DNA of 64,000 nucleotides from Pedobacter rhodius (GCF_027213645.1 NZ_JAPWGL010000006.1:62001-126000); one strand, 5' to 3'. Positions 7,969 through 16,624 are shown, counted from the stretch's first letter. Notes: generated by a model from the sequence alone, not told the origin. Program-made: numbers and translations.

Positions 7969-9048
7969 CTAAGAAGCATCATCTTTAATATCGAACTGTG
8001 TTTCAACCACTTTTCCGCCGGTGCGTAATTGGTTGCTCAGCATTTCTTCCTGCTCTCTGCGGTTTTTAACAATATGGATGGCTGAAAATAAAGCCTCGGT
8101 AAATGATGTGGAATCAGCTAAATCTTTACCGGCGATGTCGTAACCTGTACCATGATCGGGAGAGGTGCGAACGAAATTTAAACCGGCCGTATAATTTACC
8201 CCATTATGGAAGGCCAGTGTTTTGAAAGGAATTAAACCCTGATCGTGGTACATGGCCAAAACCGCATCGAATTGCTTGTAGCTGCCATTACCAAAAAAGC
8301 CATCGGCAGGGTACGGGCCAAAACACATGATGCCTTTATCATAAGCTTCCTGGATTGCAGGCGTAATAATTTCCGCTTCTTCGGTGCCCAATAAACCATT
8401 ATCGCTCGCATGTGGATTTAAACCCAAAACGGCAATCTTTGGTTTTTCAACCCAGAAATCTTTCTTTAAACTTTCGTTAATCAGTTTTATTTTATTAAGG
8501 ATTTTTTCTTTGGTAATAGCAGTTGGAACTGCTGCCACAGGAATGTGACCGGTAACCACGCCAACGCGTAAATTTTCGCTGATTAAAAACATCAGTACAT
8601 CTTTACTGCCACTTTTTTCCTGCAAATATTCGGTATGGCCTGGAAAAGAAAATGTTTCTGACTGGATGTTGTGTTTGTTAATCGGAGCCGTAACTAAAGC
8701 ATCGATATCGCCGGCAACTAAATCTGCCGTTGCTCTTTCCAGGGATAAAAGCGCATATTTCCCACCGGTTTCCGTAACCTGGCCAAGTTCGATTTTTACA
8801 TCTTCTTCCCAGCAGTTAATCATGTTTGCCTTTTTTAGCTGTGCCTGATTGGCATGATTAATTACATTGAAACTAAAATCGCCGAGGTTATTTGCTTTCC
8901 TGTGGAATGAGGAAACCTTAGTATGGCCATAAACAATTGGCGTACAATAATTTAAAATAGCAGCATTTGATAAAGTTTTGATAATTACCTCTAAACCTAT
9001 GCCGTTTACATCGCCTATACTGATACCAATTTTAAGTTTATTGCTCAT
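7969..9048 (-). CDS. pdxA: 4-hydroxythreonine-4-phosphate dehydrogenase
   Basis: PdxA oxidises 4-phosphohydroxy-L-threonine with NAD in pyridoxal phosphate biosynthesis. The 359-aa protein starts with GISIGDVNGIGLE, the Bacteroidota form of the GDPxGIG motif. Three metal-binding histidines are visible: His168 in VTGHIP, His213 in NPHASD, and His268 in YHDQGLIPFK. The FPGHTEYL and RTSPDHGTGYDIAGK blocks complete the active site. It is divergent from rsmA (172-nt gap), a pairing seen in other bacteria too. Length and motifs are standard and no anomaly is seen. Confidence 0.95.
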   Translation of the reverse strand: MSNKLKIGISIGDVNGIGLEVIIKTLSNAAILNYCTPIVYGHTKVSSFHRKANNLGDFSFNVINHANQAQLKKANMINCWEEDVKIELGQVTETGGKYALLSLERATADLVAGDIDALVTAPINKHNIQSETFSFPGHTEYLQEKSGSKDVLMFLISENLRVGVVTGHIPVAAVPTAITKEKILNKIKLINESLKKDFWVEKPKIAVLGLNPHASDNGLLGTEEAEIITPAIQEAYDKGIMCFGPYPADGFFGNGSYKQFDAVLAMYHDQGLIPFKTLAFHNGVNYTAGLNFVRTSPDHGTGYDIAGKDLADSTSFTEALFSAIHIVKNRREQEEMLSNQLRTGGKVVETQFDIKDDAS

Positions 9049-9100
9049 AATTCCCGGGAAATTTTAGCGCAAATTACTGATTTTCGTTTAAAGACTTTAA

Positions 9101-9199
9101 AAAAAATGAAACCGCAAATCAAACGAAGTGATTCGCAAAGAAATAATAAGCCTATCTTTGTATTCTTAGCGTCGAATCTTTGCGCCCTTTGCGGTTAAG
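9101..9199. repeat. Imperfect inverted repeat in the pdxA-rsmA gap
   Basis: AACCGCAAA near 9109 is complementary to TTTGCGGTT near 9189, with further TTCGCAAAG/CTTTGCG words between. It belongs to the short-word intergenic repeats scattered through the window. The rsmA -7 element lies inside it. Confidence 0.45.
9153..9160 (+). promoter_or_regulatory. Putative -7 element (TATCTTTG) of rsmA
   Basis: TATCTTTG matches TAnnTTTG and lies 60 nt before the rsmA start codon, within the divergent promoter region shared with pdxA. Confidence 0.4.
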
Positions 9200-9220
9200 A
9201 TATTCGACAAAATTTTAGGT

Positions 9221-10006
9221 ATGAGTTTAGTAAAAGCAAAGAAACATTTAGGGCAGCATTTTTTAACCGACAAAGGCATTGCCAACCGCATTGTAGAAAG
9301 CCTGGTTAATACTGATAAATATAATCAGGTTTTGGAAGTTGGGCCGGGAATGGGTATTCTTTCTGATTTTTTGCTGCAACGCGAAGATTTACAAACTTAC
9401 TTAATTGATATCGATACAGAATCCTTTCATTTTCTAAATGAAAAATATCCTCAGCTAGGCGAACGTTTAATTAACGGCGATTTTCTTAAGTTAGATTTTG
9501 ATGAAATTTTTCCCGGTCAGTTCGCTATTATCGGAAACTTTCCTTACAATATTTCATCACAGATTCTATTCAAAATACTGGATAACCGGCATAAAGTTGT
9601 AGAGATGGTTGGCATGTTTCAAAAGGAAGTAGCGCAGCGTTGTGCTTCACCCGCAGGAACTAAAGACTACGGAATTTTAAGTGTTTTCCTTCAGGCCTAC
9701 TATAAAATCGACTATCTTTTTACCGTTAAACCAGGTACATTTAATCCGCCGCCAAAGGTTCATTCAGCAGTTATCCGTTTAACACGAAATGAAGTTGAAA
9801 CTTTAGATTGTGATGAAAAATTATTCTGGCGTGTGGTTAAAGCCGGTTTCAATCAGCGTAGAAAAACATTGAGGAATGCGGTTTCTGCCGTAATGCCAAA
9901 AGATAAAATGGATGATCATATTTATTTTGAAAAGAGGGCAGAACAATTAACTGTGGCTGATTTTGTGGCATTAACCAAGCATATAAGCAGGCTAATGTTG
10001 GTTTAG
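9221..10006 (+). CDS. rsmA: 16S rRNA adenine dimethyltransferase (KsgA)
   Basis: RsmA dimethylates two adjacent adenines near the 3' end of 16S rRNA during small-subunit assembly. The 261-aa sequence starts with KAKKHLGQHFLTD, has the SAM-binding loop EVGPGMG at residues 39-45, and the catalytic NFPY motif at 106-109, followed by NISSQILFKIL. The C-terminal FNQRRKTLRN is also family-typical. It lacks a signal peptide and is monocistronic or first in its unit; the next gene starts 176 nt downstream after a repeat-like spacer. Confidence 0.96.
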   Translation: MSLVKAKKHLGQHFLTDKGIANRIVESLVNTDKYNQVLEVGPGMGILSDFLLQREDLQTYLIDIDTESFHFLNEKYPQLGERLINGDFLKLDFDEIFPGQFAIIGNFPYNISSQILFKILDNRHKVVEMVGMFQKEVAQRCASPAGTKDYGILSVFLQAYYKIDYLFTVKPGTFNPPPKVHSAVIRLTRNEVETLDCDEKLFWRVVKAGFNQRRKTLRNAVSAVMPKDKMDDHIYFEKRAEQLTVADFVALTKHISRLMLV

Positions 10007-10010
10007 CCAC

Positions 10011-10140
10011 AGATTTGCAGATTACAGGATCATTATCTTGGTTGGAGTGAACAGGATTTATTAAGGATAAGAAAATCGTTATAATACTAAGTCTGTGTAA
10101 TCATGCGCGAAGCGATTTCTTGCAAATCCGTGATTAATTT
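10011..10140. repeat. Intergenic repeat with CAGATTTGCAGATTACA-type words
   Basis: The rsmA downstream spacer starts with CCACAGATTTGCAGATT, the same 17-nt word that forms a hairpin at 33527-33543. Partly complementary words (TCTGTGTAATC, GCAAATCCGTG) follow. No ORF is supported here. Confidence 0.5.
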
Positions 10141-10182
10141 AATTGATTTTCTCCTTTCCTTTGCGGCATAATTTGAAACAGC

Positions 10183-10782
10183 ATGGTTAATTACAGCGAA
10201 ATTTTCAGCGGGCAGGGAATGGATTATCAAACATACCGTACTCTGATAGATCGACTTCTTTTAGAGGGAAAGGCGACGGGCGATGTAACTTATGATTTGC
10301 ACTATACGAAGATGAATGTGCAAAGGATGAGCCGTGTGGATAAGACGATTAGCTTAACCGACAAATTAGCATCAACCATTAATCATCTTAAAGAAAACTA
10401 TAAGTTTTTAGTAATTACTGAGGGCTGGTGTGGCGATGCTGCACAAATTGTTCCGGTATTTAATAAAATTGCAGCAGCTTCTTTAGGTAAAATTGATTTG
10501 AAATTTGTGCTTCGCGATAAGAACCTGCCATTAATCGATGCGCATTTAACTAATGGGGGAAGGGCAATTCCGGTTTTAATTGTGCTTAATGAAAATGCAG
10601 AAAAGGTTTTGGCAACCTGGGCGCCACGGCCACAAGTATTGCAGGAACTTTTAAAAGAGTGGCGAAAAGAAACTGCCGAAATGACCATTTTATCAGAAAA
10701 GCTACATGGTTGGTATGCAAAAGATAAAACGCAAAGTACACAGGCAGAGCTGAATGAGCTTTTGACAGGCTTAATTGCCTAA
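10183..10782 (+). CDS. Thioredoxin-like family protein with a single active-site cysteine
   Basis: This 199-aa protein has no signal peptide. Residues about 70-140 form a thioredoxin-like fold with EGWCGDAAQ at 80-88. The usual WCxxC is WCGDA here, so only Cys83 remains and the resolving cysteine is replaced by Ala86. Such monothiol proteins are known in the Thioredoxin_9-type family, whose function is unclear. The cis-proline region GRAIPVLI is present. Its 3' end overlaps the convergent serine hydrolase gene by 12 nt. It cannot act as an ordinary disulfide reductase without another thiol partner (inference). Confidence 0.8.
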   Translation: MVNYSEIFSGQGMDYQTYRTLIDRLLLEGKATGDVTYDLHYTKMNVQRMSRVDKTISLTDKLASTINHLKENYKFLVITEGWCGDAAQIVPVFNKIAAASLGKIDLKFVLRDKNLPLIDAHLTNGGRAIPVLIVLNENAEKVLATWAPRPQVLQELLKEWRKETAEMTILSEKLHGWYAKDKTQSTQAELNELLTGLIA

Positions 10783-11808
10783 CCAGCTTGCAGCCGGCCA
10801 GTTTGTTGTTCCGAAGAAATGAGATAATAATGGTTTCATCAATTTTAAACCATTGGCACTGTTTGTAAAACAAACTAAAATTTCATCGGTTGTTGGATTG
10901 ACGAAAAAAAAGCCTTGAAAATCACCATTATCGCCCCAATGCCAAAGCATTTTTCCTAAATCATTTTCCTGAATACCAACGCCTAATCCCCAGAACAGAT
11001 ATTTTGCCATAGGTTTAGGGTCTTTTGCATCGTAAACCGAAACGGTGTCTGAAAGCGTCGTTAACAAATATTTATGATAAAAAGCATTCAAAAAAAGCTG
11101 ATAGTCGATAGCGGTTGTAAGCAGCGAAAACGCTGCATTGGGTAAAAAGAAAGGCATTCTCTGTGTTTGTTCGGCTTTATCGTTGTGACCAAAAGCTGCC
11201 AAAGGTTCAAATTCATCTTTCCAGATAAACGAAGAATTTTTCATTGCCAATGGCTTAAATACCATTTCATTTGCAATTTGCTGTAAATCCTTTTTTAAAA
11301 TATTTTGAATGGCTAATTGAAGAAAAACAAAACCTTCGCCAGAATATTTCCAGTGATTGCCGGGCTCAAAAGTTGTAGCCAGGGTGGAGGTTGCCCATGA
11401 TTTTTTCAATGGATTTTCTGTCCAGTTTGGCAATCCGCTGGTGTGCATTAAAACCATTCTTGCCGTAATCTTTTTAGCTGCAGAATCGTTTTTTAATCTC
11501 GGATAATCGTAATAAGAAATAAGGGGCTTATCTAAATCAATTTGCTTTTTACCGGCCAATTCCAGACAGATGTAGGCCAGTACAACCTTACTTAATGAAG
11601 CAGCCTGAAAAATAGTTTTTGATGAAACTTTTTGTTTATGCTCACTATCTGAAAAACCAGCATTGATTTCCGTAATTTTTCCTTTTTTAGCATAAATGAT
11701 TTGTAAGCCGGTTACATTTGAATCTGCCAGTAATTTATCGGCAAACGATTGTGCATTTGTTTTCTGAATCAATAAAAAGAACATCAAAAAACAAATAATC
11801 CTTTGCAT
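10771..11808 (-). CDS. Exported class C beta-lactamase-like serine hydrolase
   Basis: This 345-aa protein has a Sec signal peptide (about 1-20, ending NAQ) and a beta-lactamase/penicillin-binding fold. The nucleophile motif SxxK is S71-L-S-K74 and the second motif is Y156-S-G158. HWGDNGDFQGF near 290 occupies the position of the KTG/HxG motif. Such proteins are usually esterases or peptidases of cell-wall fragments, not antibiotic-resistance enzymes, and no substrate can be deduced. It lies 1 nt downstream of clpS on the same strand and is probably co-transcribed with it. The 3' end overlaps the convergent thioredoxin-like gene by 12 nt. Confidence 0.85.
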   Translation of the reverse strand: MQRIICFLMFFLLIQKTNAQSFADKLLADSNVTGLQIIYAKKGKITEINAGFSDSEHKQKVSSKTIFQAASLSKVVLAYICLELAGKKQIDLDKPLISYYDYPRLKNDSAAKKITARMVLMHTSGLPNWTENPLKKSWATSTLATTFEPGNHWKYSGEGFVFLQLAIQNILKKDLQQIANEMVFKPLAMKNSSFIWKDEFEPLAAFGHNDKAEQTQRMPFFLPNAAFSLLTTAIDYQLFLNAFYHKYLLTTLSDTVSVYDAKDPKPMAKYLFWGLGVGIQENDLGKMLWHWGDNGDFQGFFFVNPTTDEILVCFTNSANGLKLMKPLLSHFFGTTNWPAASWLGN

Positions 11809-11809
11809 C

Positions 11810-12091
11810 TTAATCTACACTAACCGTTAAGCCTTCTTGTTGTAAAATTTTGCGATAGATTTCCATTTCCGTAAAGGAACCTTCTAAAACTGGGCATTTG
11901 CCTTCATTATGAACCTTCCAGGCAATTTTTTCAGATTGAGACTCGCTATAATCTAAATATTTCATCATGCAATAAATCACATGGTCGAAAGTATTTACAT
12001 CATCATTCCACAAAATAAGGCGATGTACGGTTTTTATTGAAGTTAAAATTTCTTCGAGCGTAAAGGTCTCTTCTTTGGTTTCTGTAGACAT
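11810..12091 (-). CDS. clpS: ATP-dependent Clp protease adaptor ClpS
   Basis: ClpS delivers N-degron substrates to the Clp unfoldase. The 93-aa product shows the family core LILWNDDVNTFDHVIYCMMK with the Asn-Asp pair that binds the N-terminal residue, then KVHNEGKCPVLEG, where the His contacts the substrate alpha-amino group. The N-terminal extension is acidic, as usual. A TATTTTTG element ends 4 nt before the start codon. The gene is followed 1 nt later by the serine hydrolase; no functional connection between the two is evident. Confidence 0.93.
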   Translation of the reverse strand: MSTETKEETFTLEEILTSIKTVHRLILWNDDVNTFDHVIYCMMKYLDYSESQSEKIAWKVHNEGKCPVLEGSFTEMEIYRKILQQEGLTVSVD

Positions 12092-12095
12092 GTGG

Positions 12096-12103
12096 CAAAA
12101 ATA
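12096..12103 (-). promoter_or_regulatory. Putative -7 element (TATTTTTG) of clpS
   Basis: Minus-strand TATTTTTG fits TAnnTTTG and lies 4 nt upstream of the clpS ATG. If used, the mRNA would be almost leaderless. Confidence 0.4.
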
Positions 12104-12113
12104 ACTATTTTTA

Positions 12114-12223
12114 TGGAAGATGTAATATGTTAAATGGAAGATGATTGTGGTTTTTCAAGGTGCCTATTCAAGGTTTTTAATTTTGAATTACATTTTCCAT
12201 CTTACCTCATCCATCTTCCATCA
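12114..12223. repeat. Inverted heptad repeat array between clpS and the second KASIII gene
   Basis: The left half reads in exact 7-nt steps from 12114: TGGAAGA, TGTAATA, TGTTAAA, TGGAAGA, TGATTGT. The right half reads from 12189: TACATTT, TCCATCT, TACCTCA, TCCATCT, TCCATCA. The right words are largely reverse complements of the left words, so the arrays face each other. No coding potential is seen. Confidence 0.8.
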
Positions 12224-12230
12224 GTTTTAA

Positions 12231-12238
12231 TACATTTG
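12231..12238 (+). promoter_or_regulatory. Putative -7 element (TACATTTG) of the second KASIII gene
   Basis: TACATTTG matches TAnnTTTG, lies 25 nt before the start codon at 12264, and directly follows the heptad repeat array. Confidence 0.45.
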
Positions 12239-12263
12239 TTAACCAAATAATAACAATAAGCAT

Positions 12264-13310
12264 ATGCATCAATCTAAAATTGCAGGTATCGGCTATTATG
12301 TTCCGAAAAATGTATATACCAATAATGATTTAAGTCGTTTCATGGAAACCAGCGATGAGTGGATTCAGGAGCGCACCGGAATTAAGGAACGTCGTTTTGC
12401 GGACAGATATGAGGAAACCACAACCACTATGGGAATTGAGGCTTCTAAAATTGCTTTAGAACGGGCGGGAATTACGGCTAAAGATGTAGATTTTATTGTC
12501 TTCGCCACTTTAAGTCCTGATTATTATTTTCCGGGTTGCGGGGTTTTACTACAACGTGAAATGGGCATGGGCGAAGTTGGTGCGCTTGATATTCGGAACC
12601 AATGTTCAGGATTTGTTTATGCGTTGTCGGTAGCTGATCAGTTTGTGAAAACAGGCATGTATAAAAATGTGTTGGTTGTTGGAAGCGAAAAACATTCGTT
12701 CGCAATGGATTTTGAAACCAGGAGCAGAAATGTATCTGTAATTTTTGGTGATGGTGCCGGAGCGGTTGTGCTACAGCCGACCGATGAACCCGGTAAGGGT
12801 ATATTGAGTACGCATTTACATAGTGACGGCGCTGATGCTGAAATCCTGGCCATGTATTATCCCGGTTCTCATGCAAATAAATGGATGAAGGATAAGCCCG
12901 CTTTTCCTGATCAGGAATTAGGTGGCTTATTTATGACGCCCGAAATATTAGAAAGTGGTGCTGCATTGCCTTACATGGATGGACCATCGGTTTTTAAAAA
13001 GGCAGTAGTTAAATTTCCGGAGGTAATTAAAGAAGCACTTGCGGCAAATAATTTAACGGAGAAAGATATCGATATGCTGGTGCCGCATCAGGCAAACTTA
13101 AGGATAAGCCAATACGTTCAGCAGCTGCTTGGTTTAAAAGACGATCAGGTTTTCAATAACATTCAGAAATATGGAAATACAACGGCTGCATCAGTACCTA
13201 TTGCATTATGTGAAGCGTGGGAAGCAGGAAAAATTAAAGACGGCGATTTAGTTTGCCTGGCTGCCTTTGGCTCAGGTTTCACATGGGCAAGCGCGCTGAT
13301 ACGTTGGTAA
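12264..13310 (+). CDS. 3-oxoacyl-ACP synthase III family protein, copy 2
   Basis: This is a KASIII-type condensing enzyme of 348 aa with an intact catalytic triad: Cys114 in IRNQCSGF, His275 in VPHQANLRI, and Asn305 in KYGNTTAAS. Compared with the operon copy at 4103 it has an insertion of about 20 residues at roughly 190-225 (around MYYPGSHANKW), near the substrate tunnel, and a different N-terminus. It stands alone, not next to other fatty-acid genes. It may prime with a different acyl-CoA or serve a specialised lipid pathway (inference). It is clearly active in principle. Confidence 0.88.
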   Translation: MHQSKIAGIGYYVPKNVYTNNDLSRFMETSDEWIQERTGIKERRFADRYEETTTTMGIEASKIALERAGITAKDVDFIVFATLSPDYYFPGCGVLLQREMGMGEVGALDIRNQCSGFVYALSVADQFVKTGMYKNVLVVGSEKHSFAMDFETRSRNVSVIFGDGAGAVVLQPTDEPGKGILSTHLHSDGADAEILAMYYPGSHANKWMKDKPAFPDQELGGLFMTPEILESGAALPYMDGPSVFKKAVVKFPEVIKEALAANNLTEKDIDMLVPHQANLRISQYVQQLLGLKDDQVFNNIQKYGNTTAASVPIALCEAWEAGKIKDGDLVCLAAFGSGFTWASALIRW

Positions 13311-13405
13311 TTTCCGGTTTCGTAACTAAATTTTGACATTTTGTGTAAAATAACTGGAATTCAGGTATATAATACTTATTTTTATATCGTCCCTACAGTT
13401 ATTTT

Positions 13406-14974
13406 ATGGCAATAGACGTTTACTCAGGAAATTTCGGAGCAAAAGAACTAAATCATTTACTAAAACGTACGCTATTTGGCGCTAAAAGAAGTGATATTAA
13501 TTCGCTCGTGGGCCAATCTGTATCGCAGGTGGTTGATTTGCTTTTAAAAGATCTTCCACTACCTAACCCTCCGGTGAACAATTATAATGATACCGGGTAT
13601 ACGGATGCAAATGTACCTGCAGGTCAAACCTGGGTAAATGCCATTTATACGGATGGCACAGCCAACAGCCGCCGGGTTGCATCATTTAAAGCATGGTGGG
13701 TTACTCAAATGCTGAATCAACCCGTTTCTTTAAGAGAAAAGATGACGCTCTTTTGGCAAAATCATTTTTCTATTGAAGCTGATACGGTTGATGATGCCCG
13801 TTACATTTACAAACACAATAACCTGCTTCGCAGCCTTGCTTTTGGTAATTTTAAAACTTTAGTTAAACAAGTAACTGTTGATCCGGCAATGCTACGCTAC
13901 CTAAACGGGTATGCGAGCACTAAGTCTGCTCCTGATGAAAATTATGGCAGGGAGCTACAGGAACTTTTTACGATAGGTAAAGGGCCTGATTCTAAATATA
14001 CCGAAGCCGACGTAAAAGCCGCCGCCCGCTTACTCACGGGTTATACCCTTGATAGTGTAAATATTACATCTGTTTTCAATACTTCAAGGCATGATACAAC
14101 TGATAAGCAATTCTCATCATTTTATGGAAATAAATTAATCAAAGGCCGAACAGGTACAGATGGTTCAAAAGAAGTAGATGACTTACTCGATATGATTTTT
14201 GCGCAGGTTGAACTGAGTAAATACATTTGCAGAAGACTATACCGGTTTTTTGTTTATTACGAGATTACGCCTGATGTGGAGGCAAACATGATTACGCCGC
14301 TGGCCGAAATTTTCAGAAATGCCAATTACGAAATAAAGCCTGTATTAAAGAGCTTATTTACCAGTAATCACTTCTTTCTGCCGCAGAACCGTTCCTGTAA
14401 CATAAAAGCACCTGTCGATTTTGTTATTGGTTTGGCAAGGGAGTTCGAAATTGTTTTTCCTGATGCCGCTGATTATGTAAACGTTTATTACATGAGCGAT
14501 TATTTGAGAAGTACGGCCTCAAACTTACAGCAAAACCTGGCCGACCCGCCAAATGTTTCGGGCTGGCCCGCGTATTACCAGGTTCCGCAGTTTTACGAAC
14601 TTTGGATTAACTCTGATACTTTACCGAAACGTAATATTTTCACGGATAGATTTATCAGTACAGGTTATACCAGAAACAGTAAGAAAATAGTTATCGACCC
14701 GATTGCTTATACCGCAAAATTCAGCAAGCCTGAAGATCCGAATGTTGTTGTTGATGAAGCAATTGCACATTTATATACCATTGATGTCAGTGCCGATGTA
14801 AAGAAATTTTTGAAGAGCATCCTGTTGAGTAACCAGGTTAATGATGCTTACTGGACGACCGCCTGGCTCGATTACAAAACTGCTCCAACCACTGCAAAAA
14901 CAACCATTGTACAAACACGTTTACAGGAGTTTTATAAATACATTATGAACCTTGAAGAATATCAGCTATCATGA
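13406..14974 (+). CDS. DUF1800 domain protein
   Basis: This large uncharacterised protein of 522 aa belongs to the DUF1800 family. Recognisable family blocks include LLKRTLFGAKRSDI near the N-terminus, REKMTLFWQNHFS, ELFTIGKGPDSKYTEADVKAAARLLTGYTLD, and DPPNVSGWPAYYQ. No obvious signal peptide is present, although family members are often exported. Its stop overlaps the start of the DUF1501 gene by 4 nt (ATGA), so translation is coupled. DUF1800 and DUF1501 genes form conserved pairs in Bacteroidota, Planctomycetes and others; molecular function is unknown. Confidence 0.88.
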   Translation: MAIDVYSGNFGAKELNHLLKRTLFGAKRSDINSLVGQSVSQVVDLLLKDLPLPNPPVNNYNDTGYTDANVPAGQTWVNAIYTDGTANSRRVASFKAWWVTQMLNQPVSLREKMTLFWQNHFSIEADTVDDARYIYKHNNLLRSLAFGNFKTLVKQVTVDPAMLRYLNGYASTKSAPDENYGRELQELFTIGKGPDSKYTEADVKAAARLLTGYTLDSVNITSVFNTSRHDTTDKQFSSFYGNKLIKGRTGTDGSKEVDDLLDMIFAQVELSKYICRRLYRFFVYYEITPDVEANMITPLAEIFRNANYEIKPVLKSLFTSNHFFLPQNRSCNIKAPVDFVIGLAREFEIVFPDAADYVNVYYMSDYLRSTASNLQQNLADPPNVSGWPAYYQVPQFYELWINSDTLPKRNIFTDRFISTGYTRNSKKIVIDPIAYTAKFSKPEDPNVVVDEAIAHLYTIDVSADVKKFLKSILLSNQVNDAYWTTAWLDYKTAPTTAKTTIVQTRLQEFYKYIMNLEEYQLS

Positions 14975-16557
14975 AAAGGCGTGAATTTTTAAGCAAGGCA
15001 ATGCCTGCAGGCGTTGTGATTCCTTCGCTGATTGGAGGTTTCTCGTTAAAGGCTTTTGGCGCATCAAGTTTGCTTTCCGCAATAACTGCTGCAAATCAGG
15101 AAACCGATCACGTTCTGGTTATTATTCAGCTAAATGGGGGAAATGATGGTTTAAACATGATTTTGCCGTTGGATCAATACGATAACCTGACACTTGCACG
15201 TCCAAATATTATTCTTCCTCAAAATAAGATAATTAAATTAAGCGGTTACAATACGGGGATTCATCCGGCAATGGCCGGATTAGCAGGTTTATATGACGAT
15301 GGTAAAGTTCAGGTGATTCAATCGGTGGGTTATCCACAGCCAAATTTCAGTCATTTCCGGGCCACCGATATATGGCTTTCCGCTTCAGATTCTGACAAAG
15401 TTATCGACAGTGGCTGGGCAGGAAGATATTTATCAGAAGAATATACCAACTTCCCGATAGGCTATCCGAATACAGTAATGCCGGATCCTCTGGCCATTCA
15501 AATCGGTTCATTTATATCGCCTGCTTTTCAGGGGCCATCTGTAAATATGGGTATGGCAATTTCTGATCCGGTAAATTTTTACAACCTCATTAATGGTATT
15601 CAGTCGCCGGCACCAAATACAAATGCCGGGAAAGAATTAACCTATGTGAGGCAGGTTGCACAACAAACCCAGCAATACGCTTCAGTTATAAAAACGGCTG
15701 CCGGTAAGGTAACCAAACAGGGCACTTATCCAACCAATAATTCACTGGCCGACCAGTTAAAAGTAGTAGCCCGGTTAGTTGGCGGCGGTTTGAAGACAAG
15801 GCTCTACATGGTGAACATTGGCTCGTTTGATACACATGCAGCACAGGTGAATACCGGTGCAAACGAAACAGGTACACATGCTGTGTTATTGCAAAAAGTA
15901 AGCGATGCCATTAAGGCTTTTATGGATGACTTAAAAGGTTTGGGCGCTGCCAAAAGGGTTGCCGGAATGACTTTTTCCGAATTCGGCCGACGTATAAAAT
16001 CTAATGCCAGTAATGGAACAGATCATGGTGCCGCTGCGCCGCTCATTGTCTTTGGCGATGCCATTCAAGGTGGTGTTTTGGGTAAAAATCCAACCATTTC
16101 TGCAGCTACTTCAGTAAATGATAATATTCCGATGCAATACGATTTCAGGTCGGTTTACGCTACGTTGCTTGAGAAATGGTTTTGTGTGGATAAAGCAACT
16201 TTATCAAATGTAATGCTGAAGGATTTTCAATCTTTACCCCTAATCCAGGCAAGTACAAATTGTATGTCGACCAGTTTAACTCAAGCCAACCGTTTAAGCG
16301 GCGAAAGTTTAATCTCAAATTATCCAAATCCGTTTACATCTTCCACAACCATAAAGTATACGTCAAAAGGCGGACATGTTTTAATTCAGGTTTTCAATAC
16401 GATGGGTAAATTAATGACTACAGTTGTTGATGCGGTAAAGGATGAAGGCACATACAACATAAATTTTGAAAACCAAAATTATGGGCCTGGTGTATATTAC
16501 GCCCGTCTTCAAAACGGCGAATTGCAACAGGTGCGTAATATGCTCATTGTTGCCTAA
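14971..16557 (+). CDS. DUF1501 protein with Tat-like leader and T9SS sorting domain
   Basis: This 528-aa protein belongs to the DUF1501 family, which resembles sulfatase/alkaline-phosphatase-like hydrolases. It starts MKRREFLSKA followed by a hydrophobic stretch, a good twin-arginine leader. Internal blocks include QLNGGNDGLNMILP, SHFRATDIWLSAS, GSFDTHAAQV, and TFSEFGRRIKSN with GTDHGAAAP, possible metal or catalytic positions. Residues about 440-528 form a separate C-terminal domain (NYPNPFTSSTTIKY, GPGVYYARLQNG), the type A sorting signal of type IX secretion. The product is therefore likely to cross the inner membrane by Tat and the outer membrane by T9SS (inference). It is coupled to the DUF1800 gene. 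Confidence 0.88.
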   Translation: MKRREFLSKAMPAGVVIPSLIGGFSLKAFGASSLLSAITAANQETDHVLVIIQLNGGNDGLNMILPLDQYDNLTLARPNIILPQNKIIKLSGYNTGIHPAMAGLAGLYDDGKVQVIQSVGYPQPNFSHFRATDIWLSASDSDKVIDSGWAGRYLSEEYTNFPIGYPNTVMPDPLAIQIGSFISPAFQGPSVNMGMAISDPVNFYNLINGIQSPAPNTNAGKELTYVRQVAQQTQQYASVIKTAAGKVTKQGTYPTNNSLADQLKVVARLVGGGLKTRLYMVNIGSFDTHAAQVNTGANETGTHAVLLQKVSDAIKAFMDDLKGLGAAKRVAGMTFSEFGRRIKSNASNGTDHGAAAPLIVFGDAIQGGVLGKNPTISAATSVNDNIPMQYDFRSVYATLLEKWFCVDKATLSNVMLKDFQSLPLIQASTNCMSTSLTQANRLSGESLISNYPNPFTSSTTIKYTSKGGHVLIQVFNTMGKLMTTVVDAVKDEGTYNINFENQNYGPGVYYARLQNGELQQVRNMLIVA

Positions 16558-16568
16558 TCTAAAATCGG

Positions 16569-16576
16569 TATCTTTG
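16569..16576 (+). promoter_or_regulatory. Promoter with -33 TTG and -7 TATCTTTG upstream of the DUF2027-Smr gene
   Basis: TATCTTTG matches TAnnTTTG. A TTG at 16547-16549 lies 19 nt upstream, a good -33/-7 arrangement for the Bacteroidota housekeeping sigma factor. The predicted leader is about 45 nt. Confidence 0.55.
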
Positions 16577-16624
16577 CTTAAACGAATGCTCTGAAACATC
16601 AGAGAATCAATTCAATTTTTTAAG

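Noticed and set aside
10771..11808. Antibiotic-resistance beta-lactamase
   Set aside because: The motifs fit the broad serine hydrolase family; nothing specific to AmpC-type drug hydrolysis is visible.
12493..12876. 127-aa minus-strand ORF inside the second KASIII gene
   Set aside because: Antisense to an intact catalytic domain, with a His/Gln/Arg-rich low-likelihood sequence.
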